From a bacterium (GTDB taxonomy: Bacteria > Elusimicrobiota > Elusimicrobia > UBA1565 > UBA9628): a stretch of 64,000 bases of DNA. Position 1 is the first letter of the stretch. Every line of letters starts with the position of its first letter. Both the position numbers and the translations under genes were made by a program. Shown in pieces: positions 36,957 through 47,444 of the stretch. The DNA is taken from positions 147,227 through 211,226 of the forward strand of contig JAKAQO010000003.1 in NCBI GenBank assembly GCA_021822495.1, given 5' to 3'. Below the pieces are notes generated by a model, which searched no databases, had not been told where the DNA came from, and saw only the letters and a program-made list of their open reading frames with translations.

Positions 36957-37414
36957 ACGACCGCCTCCGCCTCTGGCGATGGAAAAATTTGAGCGCGGGA
37001 GGTTTTCTCCCCCATTAATTGTTCAATGGTTACGGAATCAAGGTAATCCTCAATCAAGACCCCAAGCTTTCTCCAAACTGGAGAAATAGCGCAAGAGCCG
37101 TGACGTCCACATTCCTTCTCCCCGGATTGATATTTCTCGCAGACATCATCAAAAATCCGTCCGTTCATTGCGCGCAAAATATCGCCCAGTTTAATTTTTG
37201 ACGGCGAAAGAGCGAGAATGTATCCCCCCCCGGCGCCTCGTTGGCTTTTCACTAGTCCCGCCCGGCGCAAGTGCATGAGAATCTGATCGACAAAATCCGC
37301 CGGAATATTTTCAATCTCGGCCAGTTTTTTGGACGAAACCGCTTCTCCTCCGTGGAATTTTCCCAAAGAGACCATCAGTCTGGTCGCGTATTCAATGGAA
37401 CTTGTAATTTTCAT
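36953..37414 (-). CDS. Rrf2-family (IscR-like) regulator
   Basis: SIEYATRLMVSLGKFHGGEAVSSKKLAEIENIPADFVDQILMHLRRAGLVKSQRGAGGGY; CEKYQSGEKECGRHGSC. Confidence 0.9.
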   Translation of the reverse strand: MKITSSIEYATRLMVSLGKFHGGEAVSSKKLAEIENIPADFVDQILMHLRRAGLVKSQRGAGGGYILALSPSKIKLGDILRAMNGRIFDDVCEKYQSGEKECGRHGSCAISPVWRKLGVLIEDYLDSVTIEQLMGEKTSRAQIFPSPEAEAVV

Positions 37415-37416
37415 AT

Positions 37417-37746
37417 TTAGAATAACCCCAATTGTTCTTTTGCTTCCTCACTCGCCATCGTCTTTGGATCCCAAGGCGGATCAAAAACCAGGTCAATATC
37501 CACTTGTTCCATGCCTACGATTTTAGCGAGAGAACCGTGCGCCGAGGAAAGAAGCATCGGCCCATAAGGACATGCGGGAGATGTCAAACTCATGTATACT
37601 TTCACCATCGGCGTCTCGCCTTTGCGAATTTCCGCCCCGTAAATAAGGCCCAAATCCACGATGCTCATATGAATCTCGGGATCAAAAACCGGGCGCAAGG
37701 CGTCTCCAATTTCCTTAAAAGTGATTTCTTTCGTTAACTCACTCAC
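37417..37746 (-). CDS. SufT/MIP18-family (DUF59) protein
   Basis: LRPVFDPEIHMSIVDLGLIYGAEI...TSPACPYGPML; GTG start at 37746 preferred over the track start. Confidence 0.85.
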   Translation of the reverse strand: MSELTKEITFKEIGDALRPVFDPEIHMSIVDLGLIYGAEIRKGETPMVKVYMSLTSPACPYGPMLLSSAHGSLAKIVGMEQVDIDLVFDPPWDPKTMASEEAKEQLGLF

Positions 37747-38201
37747 GCGGTTTTCTCCTCCGGGAAACTTTTTTGAATCGTGTTCCAAGCCAAGGTCGCG
37801 CATTTGACGCGCAGGGGAAATTTCCGAACGCCCTCAAGAGACTTCATCACCGAAAGTTCCGGCGGCAAAACTTCAAGCGGGGTTTTAGATAGCATCATGT
37901 CCTTGAAAGCCAAAACCAGTTCGCGCGCTTGTTTAGGGGTTTTCCCTTCCAGACATTCCGCCATCATCGCGGAAGAAGCCTGGCTAATCACGCAGCCGTG
38001 CCCGCTATAGCGAATTTTTTCAATACTCCCATCCGCCTTTCCGGTTTTCATCGTAATTTCAATCTCATCTCCGCAAACGGGGTTAATCCCGTGAGAATGA
38101 AAATCCGCGCCTTCAACCGTTCCCTTATGAGCCCCGCTTTGGGAATAATCCAAGAGGATATCCTGATAAAGCTCTTTGAGCTCTTGATCTCCTTCCATCA
38201 C
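37743..38201 (-). CDS. sufU: SufU-like Fe-S scaffold
   Basis: NPVCGDEIEITMK...YSGHGCVISQASSAMMAECLEGK...RVKCATLAWNTI. Confidence 0.9.
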   Translation of the reverse strand: MMEGDQELKELYQDILLDYSQSGAHKGTVEGADFHSHGINPVCGDEIEITMKTGKADGSIEKIRYSGHGCVISQASSAMMAECLEGKTPKQARELVLAFKDMMLSKTPLEVLPPELSVMKSLEGVRKFPLRVKCATLAWNTIQKSFPEEKTA

Positions 38202-39451
38202 TTGGCCCCTGCCGTTTTTAATTTAGGCTTAAAAAACTCGACGGTTTTTCGAAGCGCATGGCCAAAAATTTCGACTTCTTCAAGCGTATTGTAAAAGTAA
38301 AAACTGGCGCGCGCGGTTCCGCCAACGCCCAGACATCTCATGAGGGGTTGACAACAGTGATGCCCGGTCCTGACCGCCACTCCCTCTAAATCCAAGGAAG
38401 TTCCCACGTCATGCGAGTGAAGGCCTCTTAAATTAAAAGAAATGACTCCGCCGCGGCCTTGAGGAAGCGGAGAACCGTAGAGTTCGACTTCCGGCTCATT
38501 TTTTAAAATCTCAAGAGTCCTTTTTAAGAGCGCTTGCTCCTGATCTTCAATGGCGGCAAAACCAATTTGAGAAAGATATTTTAAGGCCTCCGGGAAAACG
38601 GCGGCTTCGGCAATCGCCGGGGTCCCGGCTTCGAATTTCGCCGGCAAAACATTTGGCGTGAAACTCTCAAGCTCCACTCTCTCAATCATGTCTCCGCCGC
38701 CTAGAAAAGGATCCATGCCCTCAAGCAAACTTTCCCGGCCGTAGAGAACCCCAAGCCCCGTCGGACCCAACATCTTGTGAGCGGAAAAAGCTAAAAAATC
38801 GCAGTCCCAGTCCTGGACATCGGTTTTAAAATGCGGAGTCCACTGGGAAGCGTCAATAAGGGTTTTCGCGCCCGCCTGTTTAGCCAAGCCAATGATTTCT
38901 TTAACGGGCGGAAGCGTCCCTAAGACATTTGAGGCCGCGGTAAAAGAAATAAGTTTAGTTTTATCTGAAAAAAGTTTTTTCGCTTCGGACAAATCCAAAT
39001 CCCCGTTTTTCTCAATCGGAATAAAGCGAAGCTTGACTGATTTTTCCTTGGATAAAATCTGCCACGGCACTAAATTTGAATGATGTTCCAGTTCTGTGAG
39101 AATGATTTCATCGCCGGATTTAAGAAATTTGCGGCCCCAGGAATGAGCGACCAGATTGATCGCCTCGGTGGCGTTCCGAGTAAAAACAATCGTTTCGGGC
39201 TTGGGGGCGTTGATAAAACTCGCGGTTTTTTGGCGCGACTCTTCAACCAGGGTCGTCGCTTCGTCCGAAAGGGTATGCGCCCCGCGGTGAATGTTTCCGT
39301 TATGATTCTCATAGAAAGAACTTAAGGCGGAAATGAGGGACTTCGGCTTTTGCGTCGTCGCCGCATTGTCAAAATAAACGAGGGGTTTTCCATGCACCTT
39401 TCTGGAGAGAATGGGGAAATCCCGGCGAATTTCCGAAACCTCAAAGCCCAT
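38198..39451 (-). CDS. sufS: Cysteine desulfurase
   Basis: IRRDFPILSRKVHGKPLVYFDNAATTQKP...FSAHKMLGPTGLGVLYGR...VRTGHHCCQPLM; start at MGFEVSE. Confidence 0.95.
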   Translation of the reverse strand: MGFEVSEIRRDFPILSRKVHGKPLVYFDNAATTQKPKSLISALSSFYENHNGNIHRGAHTLSDEATTLVEESRQKTASFINAPKPETIVFTRNATEAINLVAHSWGRKFLKSGDEIILTELEHHSNLVPWQILSKEKSVKLRFIPIEKNGDLDLSEAKKLFSDKTKLISFTAASNVLGTLPPVKEIIGLAKQAGAKTLIDASQWTPHFKTDVQDWDCDFLAFSAHKMLGPTGLGVLYGRESLLEGMDPFLGGGDMIERVELESFTPNVLPAKFEAGTPAIAEAAVFPEALKYLSQIGFAAIEDQEQALLKRTLEILKNEPEVELYGSPLPQGRGGVISFNLRGLHSHDVGTSLDLEGVAVRTGHHCCQPLMRCLGVGGTARASFYFYNTLEEVEIFGHALRKTVEFFKPKLKTAGAK

Positions 39452-40772
39452 CGAAAGACCTCTCAAGGCCGGATTTTTTAGACAGAAGTTCCAAGACCGC
39501 CAAGCGAACGCTCTCAACGGGAATTGAGTTGACAACCTCGCTCTGAAAGGCATACAGAAGAGCTTCTTTCGCCTCTTTTTCGCCAAAGCCGCGACTCTTG
39601 AGATAGAAAAGGGCGTTTGCGTCCATCTGTCCAATGGCGGATCCGTGCTTACAGCGAACATCATCGGCCTCAATTTTAAATTCGGGGCTGGTGTGAACCT
39701 GAGACTCTTCCGAAAGAATCAAATTTTTATTGTAGAGACTCGCGTCGGTTTTTTGCGCTTCGGGTTTGACCACAATCAAGCCTTCAAAAGCCGCCTTTCC
39801 CTGTCCATTTAAAATTCCTTTATAAAGTTCAATGCTTTTCGTGCGCGACTTTGAGTGAGTGATAGTCGTCTTGATATTTTTGCTTTGAGAGCCGTTTGAA
39901 CGGTAGAGCCCGTTAATTAAGCACTCGGCATCTTCGCCCTGAAGTTCAACTTGGACTTCCTGCCTTGAGGAAGATTCGCCCAAAAAAACCGAAGAAGCGG
40001 AAAAGCGGCTATGCGAAGCCTGATGAACGGCGATGGATTCCAAGTGAAACGCCCCCGCGCCTTCTCTTTCAATGATGATTAAATCGAGTTGCGCGCCTTC
40101 ATCGAGAAAAATTTCAGTGAGCGTATTGGTTAAACAAGCTCCCGGTTCCCCGGCGTATTCTTGAATGACCACCGCCTTTGCGCGAGGGCCCAGGGCAATT
40201 AAGTTCAGAGGATGGGTCATAGACGCATGATTAGAGGGCCGATTGAAGAAAAAAAGATGAATGGGCTTAGGAGAGACAAATTCCCGCGGCAAAACAATGG
40301 CCGCACCGTCTTGAAAGAAAGCCCCGTTTAACGCCTCAAAAGCCCCCAAATTTCCGACGGGGCGATGTCCCCAAAAATTTTCAAACCGTTCCGGATTGTT
40401 TTTTAGAAGAGCGGACAGGCTCCCGGCAATAAAACCTTCCGAATGCGGACTCTTAAGATCGGAAAGATAATGCCCATTTAAAAATAAAAGAGAGAAGAAA
40501 TCTTCATGGGAGAAAAGAGAAGAGTCTTTTAAATCCCCGGCGCGGGCGTTTAAGGGAAACTCAAAGAGTTTCCACAAAGTCTCTTGAACTTTAGACGCCG
40601 GAAAAAACTTCCAACCAGGATTTTTCTCTTCTGGAAACCCAATTTGGGTAAAACGCTCAAAAGAGCGTTTTCTCAGGCGCTCAACCCAGGGAATTTCCCC
40701 TGCGGGCAGATAAGGGGCTGCCTGTTCAAACTCAACTTCCAGCGGGGATTTTTCCAAAACCGCTTCCTTCAT
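39441..40772 (-). CDS. sufD: Fe-S cluster assembly protein SufD
   Basis: SufD/SufB-type beta-helix; EIEADDVRCKHGSAIGQMDANALFYLKSRGFGEKEAKEAL. Confidence 0.92.
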   Translation of the reverse strand: MKEAVLEKSPLEVEFEQAAPYLPAGEIPWVERLRKRSFERFTQIGFPEEKNPGWKFFPASKVQETLWKLFEFPLNARAGDLKDSSLFSHEDFFSLLFLNGHYLSDLKSPHSEGFIAGSLSALLKNNPERFENFWGHRPVGNLGAFEALNGAFFQDGAAIVLPREFVSPKPIHLFFFNRPSNHASMTHPLNLIALGPRAKAVVIQEYAGEPGACLTNTLTEIFLDEGAQLDLIIIEREGAGAFHLESIAVHQASHSRFSASSVFLGESSSRQEVQVELQGEDAECLINGLYRSNGSQSKNIKTTITHSKSRTKSIELYKGILNGQGKAAFEGLIVVKPEAQKTDASLYNKNLILSEESQVHTSPEFKIEADDVRCKHGSAIGQMDANALFYLKSRGFGEKEAKEALLYAFQSEVVNSIPVESVRLAVLELLSKKSGLERSFDGL

Positions 40773-41518
40773 CCCTTGGCTCCCGCAAATTCGGCATAAC
40801 CTTCTTTCTCAAGCTGATGGGCCAGTTCCTTGCCGCCGGAGCGAATGATGCGCCCCCCCGACAGGACATGGACGAAATCAGGAACGACATAGTCCAAAAG
40901 CCGCTGATAGTGAGTGATGACCACAAAGGCGCGTTCGGGGCTTCTCATCGCGTTGATGCCGTGAGAGACGATTTTAAGGGCGTCGATGTCTAAGCCGGAA
41001 TCAGTCTCATCTAAAATGGCGAGTTTGGGCTCCAAGGCCGCCATTTGAAGAATTTCATTTCTCTTTTTCTCGCCGCCGGAAAAGCCCGCATTGACCTGCC
41101 GGCTTAAAAGAGCTTCATCCATCTCAACTATTTTCGCCTTTTCCTTAACAAAGGACAAAAACTGTCCCGCGCTCATTTCTGTTTTTCCTTGATGCTTAAG
41201 CTTCGCGTTCACGGCCGCCTTCAAAAAATATTTATTGGTCACCCCGTGAATTTCAACCGGATATTGGAACGCCAGGAAAACGCCCTCCCGGCTTCTGACT
41301 TCGGTCGGCATGGAAAGGAGATCCTTTCCCTCATAAAGAACCTGCCCGTCCGTCACTTCATAACCATCCCGTCCGGCCAAAATATAGGACAAGGTGCTTT
41401 TGCCGGAGCCGTTGGGCCCCATGATGGCGTGAACCTCTCCGGGTTTAACGGTGAGATTAATCCCTTTCAGAATTTGTTTATCGCCCACTTTCGCGCACAA
41501 ATTTTTTATTTCTAGCAT
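40769..41518 (-). CDS. sufC: Fe-S cluster assembly ATPase SufC
   Basis: MGPNGSGKSTLSYILAGR; FSGGEKKRNEILQMAALEPKLAILDETDSGLDIDALKIV. Confidence 0.95.
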   Translation of the reverse strand: MLEIKNLCAKVGDKQILKGINLTVKPGEVHAIMGPNGSGKSTLSYILAGRDGYEVTDGQVLYEGKDLLSMPTEVRSREGVFLAFQYPVEIHGVTNKYFLKAAVNAKLKHQGKTEMSAGQFLSFVKEKAKIVEMDEALLSRQVNAGFSGGEKKRNEILQMAALEPKLAILDETDSGLDIDALKIVSHGINAMRSPERAFVVITHYQRLLDYVVPDFVHVLSGGRIIRSGGKELAHQLEKEGYAEFAGAKG

Positions 41519-41537
41519 AAATTTCTCCCTTAATCCT

Positions 41538-42986
41538 TTATCCCACCGCGCCTTCAAGGCTGATGCTTAAAAGCTTGTGGGCTTCGACCGCGAACTCAAT
41601 CGGAAGCTCTTGAAAAACTTCTTTACAAAATCCGTTCACAATGAGCCCCACCGCGTCTTCCGCCGAAAGCCCGCGACTCCGAAGATAAAAGAGCTGATCT
41701 TCCCCGATTTTTGAAGTCGTGGCCTCGTGTTCAACCTGGGACGAGGTATTTCCCACTTCCAGAGTCGGGAAGGTATGCGCCCCGCATTGATTTCCCATCA
41801 AAAGAGAATCGCATTGAGAATAGTTGCGGCTAGACGAAGCTCCTTTGGCGATTTTGACCATGCCCCGATAGGTGTTTTGTCCGTGCCCTGCTGAAATTCC
41901 TTTCGAGATAATCGTGCTTTTGGTGTTTTTCCCGACATGAATCATCTTGGTTCCGGTATCGGCTTGCTGATAATGATTGGCCAAGGCGACCGAATAAAAC
42001 TCGCCGACCGAGTTGTCCCCCAACAAAAGACAGCTGGGATACTTCCAGGTAATGGCCGAACCCGTCTCAACCTGCGTCCAGGATATCTTGGAATTTTTTC
42101 CCTGACATTTTCCGCGCTTGGTCACGAAATTATAGATGCCGCCTTTCCCGTTCTTATCGCCGGGATACCAGTTTTGAATCGTCGAATATTTGATCTTGGC
42201 ATCGTCCAAGGCGACGAGCTCAACGATGGCCGCGTGAAGCTGGTTTTCATCCCGCATGGGAGCGGTGCAGCCTTCCAAATAAGAGACCGAAGCCCCCTCC
42301 TCGGCAATAATGAGCGTCCGCTCAAATTGACCGGTTTCTTTGGCGTTGATTCGAAAATAAGTCGAAAGCTCCATCGGACAACGAACGCCCTTGGGAATAT
42401 AGCAGAAAGAGCCGTCCGAAAAAACAGCGGAATTAAGCGCGGCAAAAAAATTATCGGTGTAGGGAACAACTGAGCCAAGATATTTTTCAACTAAATCAGG
42501 ATGCTCTAAAGCGGCTTCGGAAAAAGGGCAAAAGATCACGCCCGCATCCGACAAGGTCTTTTTAAAAGTGGTCGCAACCGAGACCGAGTCAAAAACCGCG
42601 TCCACCGCGACATTGGAGAGCATTTTCTGCTCTTCCAGGGGAATTCCCAATTTTTCAAAGGTTTTCCGAATCTCAGGATCCACTTCATCCATGCTGGCGA
42701 GTTTTTTCTTTTGTTTCGGAGCGGAATAATAGACGATGTCCTGGTAATTAATCGCCGGATAATGAACGTTGGCCCATTGAGGTTCCTTCATTTTGAGCCA
42801 ATGACGGTAGGCTTTTAAGCGAAACTCTAAGAGGAAGGCCGGTTCTTTTTTCTTTTGCGAAATCAGGCGAATCACGTCTTCGCTGAGGCCCTTGGGAACC
42901 TGATCAGCCTCGACATCTGAAACAAAACCGTATTGATATTCGCGCTCGGTAATCTCATTGAGGATACCTGGTTTTCCATTGGCCAT
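41538..42986 (-). CDS. sufB: Fe-S cluster assembly protein SufB
   Basis: [66 protein letters not shown]. Confidence 0.96.
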   Translation of the reverse strand: MANGKPGILNEITEREYQYGFVSDVEADQVPKGLSEDVIRLISQKKKEPAFLLEFRLKAYRHWLKMKEPQWANVHYPAINYQDIVYYSAPKQKKKLASMDEVDPEIRKTFEKLGIPLEEQKMLSNVAVDAVFDSVSVATTFKKTLSDAGVIFCPFSEAALEHPDLVEKYLGSVVPYTDNFFAALNSAVFSDGSFCYIPKGVRCPMELSTYFRINAKETGQFERTLIIAEEGASVSYLEGCTAPMRDENQLHAAIVELVALDDAKIKYSTIQNWYPGDKNGKGGIYNFVTKRGKCQGKNSKISWTQVETGSAITWKYPSCLLLGDNSVGEFYSVALANHYQQADTGTKMIHVGKNTKSTIISKGISAGHGQNTYRGMVKIAKGASSSRNYSQCDSLLMGNQCGAHTFPTLEVGNTSSQVEHEATTSKIGEDQLFYLRSRGLSAEDAVGLIVNGFCKEVFQELPIEFAVEAHKLLSISLEGAVG

Positions 42987-43080
42987 AAAATAAGTATAAC
43001 ATACCTGATTAAAATACTCAAGTTATTTTTCCAGGGGCCAACGCGGCTAAAGAGAAGGGAAATTAAGCTATATTTATATT

Positions 43081-44436
43081 ATGACAAAAAAACAACCTTT
43101 AAAGCGAGTCAAAAGCCTCTTGATTTTGTCCTTGGTTGGACTCATTTACGCTCCGCGCTTATTATCCGCACAAGACACGACCGCCACGGATACCGAGACT
43201 TCTTCAGGCGAGACATCCGACGCTCCGCCCGCTCCACAAAAGAAGGAACGCAAGAAAAAAGCGGTCGTGAAACATAAGAGCCGGCATTTGAAATCTTCCA
43301 CCTCGACCACAACCGCCAGCAAGACTTTCGACCGTGAAGCGGAATGGAGATTTCTCAGTTCCGAGCCTTCTCCGCAAAACAAAAAAGAGGCGGCCGCCCT
43401 GGCCAAGGCCATGAGTCTTTTTATTGCCGCGAACCCTGATTCTCCCAAAGCCGCTAAGGCGTGGATGCTTCTGGCTTCTTTTCACCAAGCGGCCAAACAA
43501 AACAAAAAAGCCCTGATGGATTATTTGTGCCTCATCTATGAATATCCAGAATCTACCGAGGTTCTTGAGGCTCAGTCTAGTTTCCTGAGTTTGGCCAAGA
43601 AGACATTGGGCCGGAAACTAAAACCCAATTGGCAAAATTTGACTACTCCGCCCCAGGGGATGAGCAAAGAAGAGCGTTTGGCTTCCCTTCTTGAAAATAT
43701 CCCGCAATATACCGGAGGCTCTTTAAGGAAAGCCGCCGAGAGAGAGTTCAGGCGTTTTGAAGTTCGCTTTCCACATTACCCTCACTCCGACGCGATTTTG
43801 ATGCGCTTGGCGCAATTATTCGAGGGAGATTCGCAAAGACACAAGGCGATTATTTTCTTTAGAGAGGTTTTTTCGGCCTACCCGGAAAGCTCCTACTCCC
43901 CACAAGCCGAGTTTGAAGCCGCCTCTCTTTACAAAAAGATCGGAAACTATAAAAACGCCATTGGGGTCTATCAAAAACTCATCGCGGACTATCCACAGAG
44001 CGACAAGGTTTTGGACTCTCTCCAGTCTTTAAGCGCTCTTTTTTCGAAGCTGGATCAATGGACACTGGCCGTTGAAACCGATCAGCAAATCATCAAGCTC
44101 TATCCCAACACGCCCGCCTCAAAACAGGCTTTTGAAAACGCGATTAAGGCCTCGGGCGAAATGTCGGATTTTTCCGGCGAAGTTAATTTTCTCGTCTCTT
44201 ACGCCGACGCTTTTTCCCAAAGCCGGCAAGCGCCCATTGACCTCTACAAAGCCGCCGGACTTTGTTATGAAAAAACGAAAGACCCGGCTCACGCGGAACA
44301 GCTTTATCAACGCTATCTGACCTATCCAGGACATTGGTATGACCCTGCTTCCTGGTGGAGACGCCACCGGGCGCGGCACCGCCTCAGCGTTTTGTCTCCG
44401 TTAGAAAGTTCGACGAGCAACTCAACTGGATCATGA
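43081..44436 (+). CDS. TPR-repeat (YfiO/YbgF-like) protein
   Basis: Repeats such as FPHYPHSDAILMRLAQLFEGDSQRHKAIIFFREVFSAYPESSYSPQAEFEAASLY. Confidence 0.7.
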   Translation: MTKKQPLKRVKSLLILSLVGLIYAPRLLSAQDTTATDTETSSGETSDAPPAPQKKERKKKAVVKHKSRHLKSSTSTTTASKTFDREAEWRFLSSEPSPQNKKEAAALAKAMSLFIAANPDSPKAAKAWMLLASFHQAAKQNKKALMDYLCLIYEYPESTEVLEAQSSFLSLAKKTLGRKLKPNWQNLTTPPQGMSKEERLASLLENIPQYTGGSLRKAAEREFRRFEVRFPHYPHSDAILMRLAQLFEGDSQRHKAIIFFREVFSAYPESSYSPQAEFEAASLYKKIGNYKNAIGVYQKLIADYPQSDKVLDSLQSLSALFSKLDQWTLAVETDQQIIKLYPNTPASKQAFENAIKASGEMSDFSGEVNFLVSYADAFSQSRQAPIDLYKAAGLCYEKTKDPAHAEQLYQRYLTYPGHWYDPASWWRRHRARHRLSVLSPLESSTSNSTGS

Positions 44437-45434
44437 AGCCACTTACTTTAGCCGCAATCCTAGTTTTCTTAACTTCGCTTTTCCCTTTGACCGTAAAGGC
44501 CGACGTTCAAATCAAGGAAAGTTACCAAACAAGCGGTTTTATGGGAATCGGGGCGACGACCGGAAAAACCGTCCAAAAAATCAAAGGAAGCGATTCTCTC
44601 GTTGACTCTTCTCAAAATTTGTCCGGTTCCATGATGAGCCTCATCGGCGGAGCGCCGAAAGGGCCGCAGAGAAAGATTGATCTTATCCGCCTCGGAGAAC
44701 GAAAACGGTGGATTCTCAATCCTCAAAACCGCACCTATGTTGAAGCGCCCTTGGCCTCAAAGCCGCCTTCATCGCCCCAGATGTCTCAGATCCCAGTCCA
44801 TCTTAAAGAAACTTCTTTTAAGATGGCTCCATCGAAAACGCAAAAAATCATTCATGGTTTTAAAACCCGCCTTTACAACGCCACATTTACGATGAAACTG
44901 GAAAATACCCAGAATAAACAAATGTCTACCTTCAGAGTGAAAATGAAACTTTGGGTGGCTCCCTGGACTCCCCTTTTACGGAAAGCCCATCGGGAAATCG
45001 AGGCCTTTAACTCTCAGTATGTTAAGGCGGCAGGCGTTGGCTCAACCGGCATTGGCGCTCAACTTCAGGGGCTTGAAATGCTTAAATCCATCACCCATTA
45101 TAACGGAGCGACCGGAACGGCACTGACTAAGGGAATCACCGAATTTAGAAAAAAAATGTCTAAACTACCGGGTTTTCTCATTAAAATGAACAGCGACTGG
45201 TATCTTTCTCTTCCCAAAGCCCGCGGGCAATCCGCCACGCAAGGTCTTGATTTATCCAAGCTTTCCGGCAATATGCCCGCCGCGACTCAAAATCTCCTCA
45301 AAGGGCTTCTTCAAGCCTCAAACCCCGACGGCTCTCAACCGATGATGTCCATGAAAACCGTCGTCTCCGAGATCAAGGTCTCCGCCCTTCCCAAAAAAGA
45401 TTTTGAAATTCCCGCTGGTTACCAAAAAAAGTAA
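44433..45434 (+). CDS. Secreted DUF4412-like hypothetical protein
   Basis: Signal peptide MKPLTLAAILVFLTSLFPLTVKA; RKIDLIRLGERKRWILNPQNRTYVEAPL. Confidence 0.5.
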   Translation: MKPLTLAAILVFLTSLFPLTVKADVQIKESYQTSGFMGIGATTGKTVQKIKGSDSLVDSSQNLSGSMMSLIGGAPKGPQRKIDLIRLGERKRWILNPQNRTYVEAPLASKPPSSPQMSQIPVHLKETSFKMAPSKTQKIIHGFKTRLYNATFTMKLENTQNKQMSTFRVKMKLWVAPWTPLLRKAHREIEAFNSQYVKAAGVGSTGIGAQLQGLEMLKSITHYNGATGTALTKGITEFRKKMSKLPGFLIKMNSDWYLSLPKARGQSATQGLDLSKLSGNMPAATQNLLKGLLQASNPDGSQPMMSMKTVVSEIKVSALPKKDFEIPAGYQKK

Positions 45435-45616
45435 TCTGATCAAGAATTCGCCGTTGCTTGAGGAATTGCTGTCAGACCCAATCTAAACTTTCCAGCGAAG
45501 CGGCAACAAATAGTATAATAAAAAAGTTATGGGAATCTTCGGAAGTAGAACAAGTCCGATGAAAACCCGAGTAAGAAGGTCAAAAGACCCAGTTTTCAGA
45601 CGGAAAAAACAATTTT

Positions 45617-45658
45617 GGTTGGGTGGCTGAGCGGTCAAAAGCAACGGTCTGTAAATCC
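45617..45658 (+). pseudogene. tRNA-Tyr-like 5' half
   Basis: ggttgggtggctgagcggtcaaaagcaacggtctgtaaatcc: acceptor 5' strand, D arm and GTA anticodon loop, but no 3' half found downstream. Confidence 0.5.
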
Positions 45659-45891
45659 CTTTTCGAGCCTTTTGAGTTTTCCGAGGAAGAACCCAAAAAA
45701 CCCCCTTTCTCCGACGAGAAATAGAACTTTTTCCTTTTGTACCGGCTTATGCCGTTTTAGTCCATTTTACATCCTAAATGGACACCCAGGTGGACACCTG
45801 GGCTCAGCCCTCAAAAGAGGGAAAAACCGTCTAAAATGCCCTTTCCCGCTGATTTCTTTCCTAAATAATCCACCCCTCTCCGATCCGATTC

Positions 45892-47127
45892 TCAACCCTT
45901 TAAGACCGCGAGCATCTTCTTCGAGGCAGACGCGATATGCTTTGTGATTTGCTCCAAGGTTTCGCGCGCGCCGAACGCGGAAACGGAGGCCTCGGCCAGC
46001 TTTGGAAGCCTTTCTCCCATTTCCAAGCATAGCTCAAGGACGGCCCTGGCGCCGACGCCGGCTTGCTCCGCCAACTTTTGCCAATGCTCCCCGCGAACCC
46101 AATCTTCGCGATATTGCCCGCCAATCTTCATGGCGAACTTGAGAGACAAATGGCCGTAGACCCGCGTTGAAAGCAGATCGTAAAATGGCGAGAGTCGGTA
46201 ATCTCTCCGCGTGATGAGGATGGAAAGATTCTTCGCGTGAGCGTCGCAATTCCCGATCAGGTAATTGAAGATAACCCAGCGCAACATGTTCATTTTATCA
46301 ATGATGGGCTGGGAGCCGCGCTCGGCGAGGAGCCCAAAGCAGACCTTGAGCCCCGGGCCCCCTTCGGCTTCATACTTTCTGGAATAACCAACGCCGAGGG
46401 CCTGGCAGAAATCCTCCTGATGAACGCGGGAGAGCTTTCCATCGGCCTCCTTTCGGCGATCGTAGCGCTCGATGAGATAAAACGGGCGCTTGCCCTTTAT
46501 CACGGCCGAAGCGGGAACCGGAATGCCGACAAGCCTCGCCAACTCCATGCAGAAGGCCTCGTTTTCAACGATGCCGGGATATCCCGAGATCGCGGGCTTC
46601 AAGATGTGTGAGCTGGGAAACGCGCCATGCGGCAGGAAAAACTTGCCGCCGTCAAAATAGACCGGAATCTTCTGCTGCGCCCCCGCCAGAGACAGCCTCA
46701 AATCCTCGTGCGCGACAAGGAGCGGGTTTCGCGGCATTCCCTCAATCATCGCGTCAAGCTCGCCCCTTGAGATAGGCTCGTAGCGGCCTTCGGTCCGCGC
46801 GGCGCCGCCCTCCGGAAAAATAGACAACGCGCCCGCGCAATCGCCCCCGAGCGCCTCAAGGAGCTTGAAGTCATTATCCTCCGAAACGCCCAGTTTTCTG
46901 GCGATCAGACCGCGCGTGTTCCCCTCCGGCAGGAGATTCGCGAAGAAGACGCGGCAAGCCTCGTCGTCAAACGGCTCCGCGCGAAGAGGCATGCGAAGGG
47001 AAATCGGAACAGCTTCCTCGGAGGAAATCCAGCCCGAGTCGTACTGAAATTCAAGGCGCGCCTTCTCGTCGAGGCGCAGTTTTCCGACAAGCCGAGTCCC
47101 CCATCGGACGTTGAGCGTTTCGCTCAT
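45892..47127 (-). CDS. hipA: HipA-like Ser/Thr kinase toxin
   Basis: LSLAGAQQKIPVYFDGGKFFLPHGAFPSSHILKP...VHQEDFCQALGV...NYLIGNCDAHAKNLSILI. Confidence 0.92.
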   Translation of the reverse strand: MSETLNVRWGTRLVGKLRLDEKARLEFQYDSGWISSEEAVPISLRMPLRAEPFDDEACRVFFANLLPEGNTRGLIARKLGVSEDNDFKLLEALGGDCAGALSIFPEGGAARTEGRYEPISRGELDAMIEGMPRNPLLVAHEDLRLSLAGAQQKIPVYFDGGKFFLPHGAFPSSHILKPAISGYPGIVENEAFCMELARLVGIPVPASAVIKGKRPFYLIERYDRRKEADGKLSRVHQEDFCQALGVGYSRKYEAEGGPGLKVCFGLLAERGSQPIIDKMNMLRWVIFNYLIGNCDAHAKNLSILITRRDYRLSPFYDLLSTRVYGHLSLKFAMKIGGQYREDWVRGEHWQKLAEQAGVGARAVLELCLEMGERLPKLAEASVSAFGARETLEQITKHIASASKKMLAVLKG

Positions 47128-47375
47128 TGAGCGAACCCTTTTCGCTCAATCTTGACGCGAAGGCCAAAGCCGTGGAGAACTTTGAGGACCTTTCCCAAAT
47201 GGAGGGTCGGCTTGCCGTTCTCAAGGTCGGAGAGAAAGCGCGTCCCGACGCCGCAGAGAGCGGCCGCTTGCGCCTGGCGAAGGCCCGCTTTTTTCCGCGC
47301 TCCCCGGACGATCTTTCCGATCTCGGCCGGGTCTTTCGCCAACGCTTGGAACCCTTCTTGAGGCGTGGTCTTCAT
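47124..47375 (-). CDS. hipB: HipB-like HTH antitoxin
   Basis: IGKIVRGARKKAGLRQAQAAALCGVGTRFLSDLENGKPTLHLGKVLKVLHGFGL; start at MKTTPQEGF preferred because an operator-like site lies directly upstream. Confidence 0.85.
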   Translation of the reverse strand: MKTTPQEGFQALAKDPAEIGKIVRGARKKAGLRQAQAAALCGVGTRFLSDLENGKPTLHLGKVLKVLHGFGLRVKIERKGFAQ

Positions 47376-47395
47376 ATATTCCCGATCGGTAATAT
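47376..47395. promoter_or_regulatory. Putative HipB operator 1
   Basis: atattcccgatcggtaatat, part-palindromic. Confidence 0.6.
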
Positions 47396-47424
47396 CTGCG
47401 ACGCTTTTCACGTTCTCAGCGCTA

Positions 47425-47444
47425 TTATTACCGAACGGGAATAT
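47425..47444. promoter_or_regulatory. Putative HipB operator 2 (inverted copy overlapping a -10 box)
   Basis: ttattaccgaacgggaatat, 18/20 to reverse complement of operator 1; reverse TATAAT at 47443-47448. Confidence 0.6.

Noticed and set aside
39452-39673. N-terminal extension of SufS in the ORF track
   Set aside because: It overlaps sufD in another frame and the normal SufS start (MGFEVSEIRRDFPIL) is at 39451.
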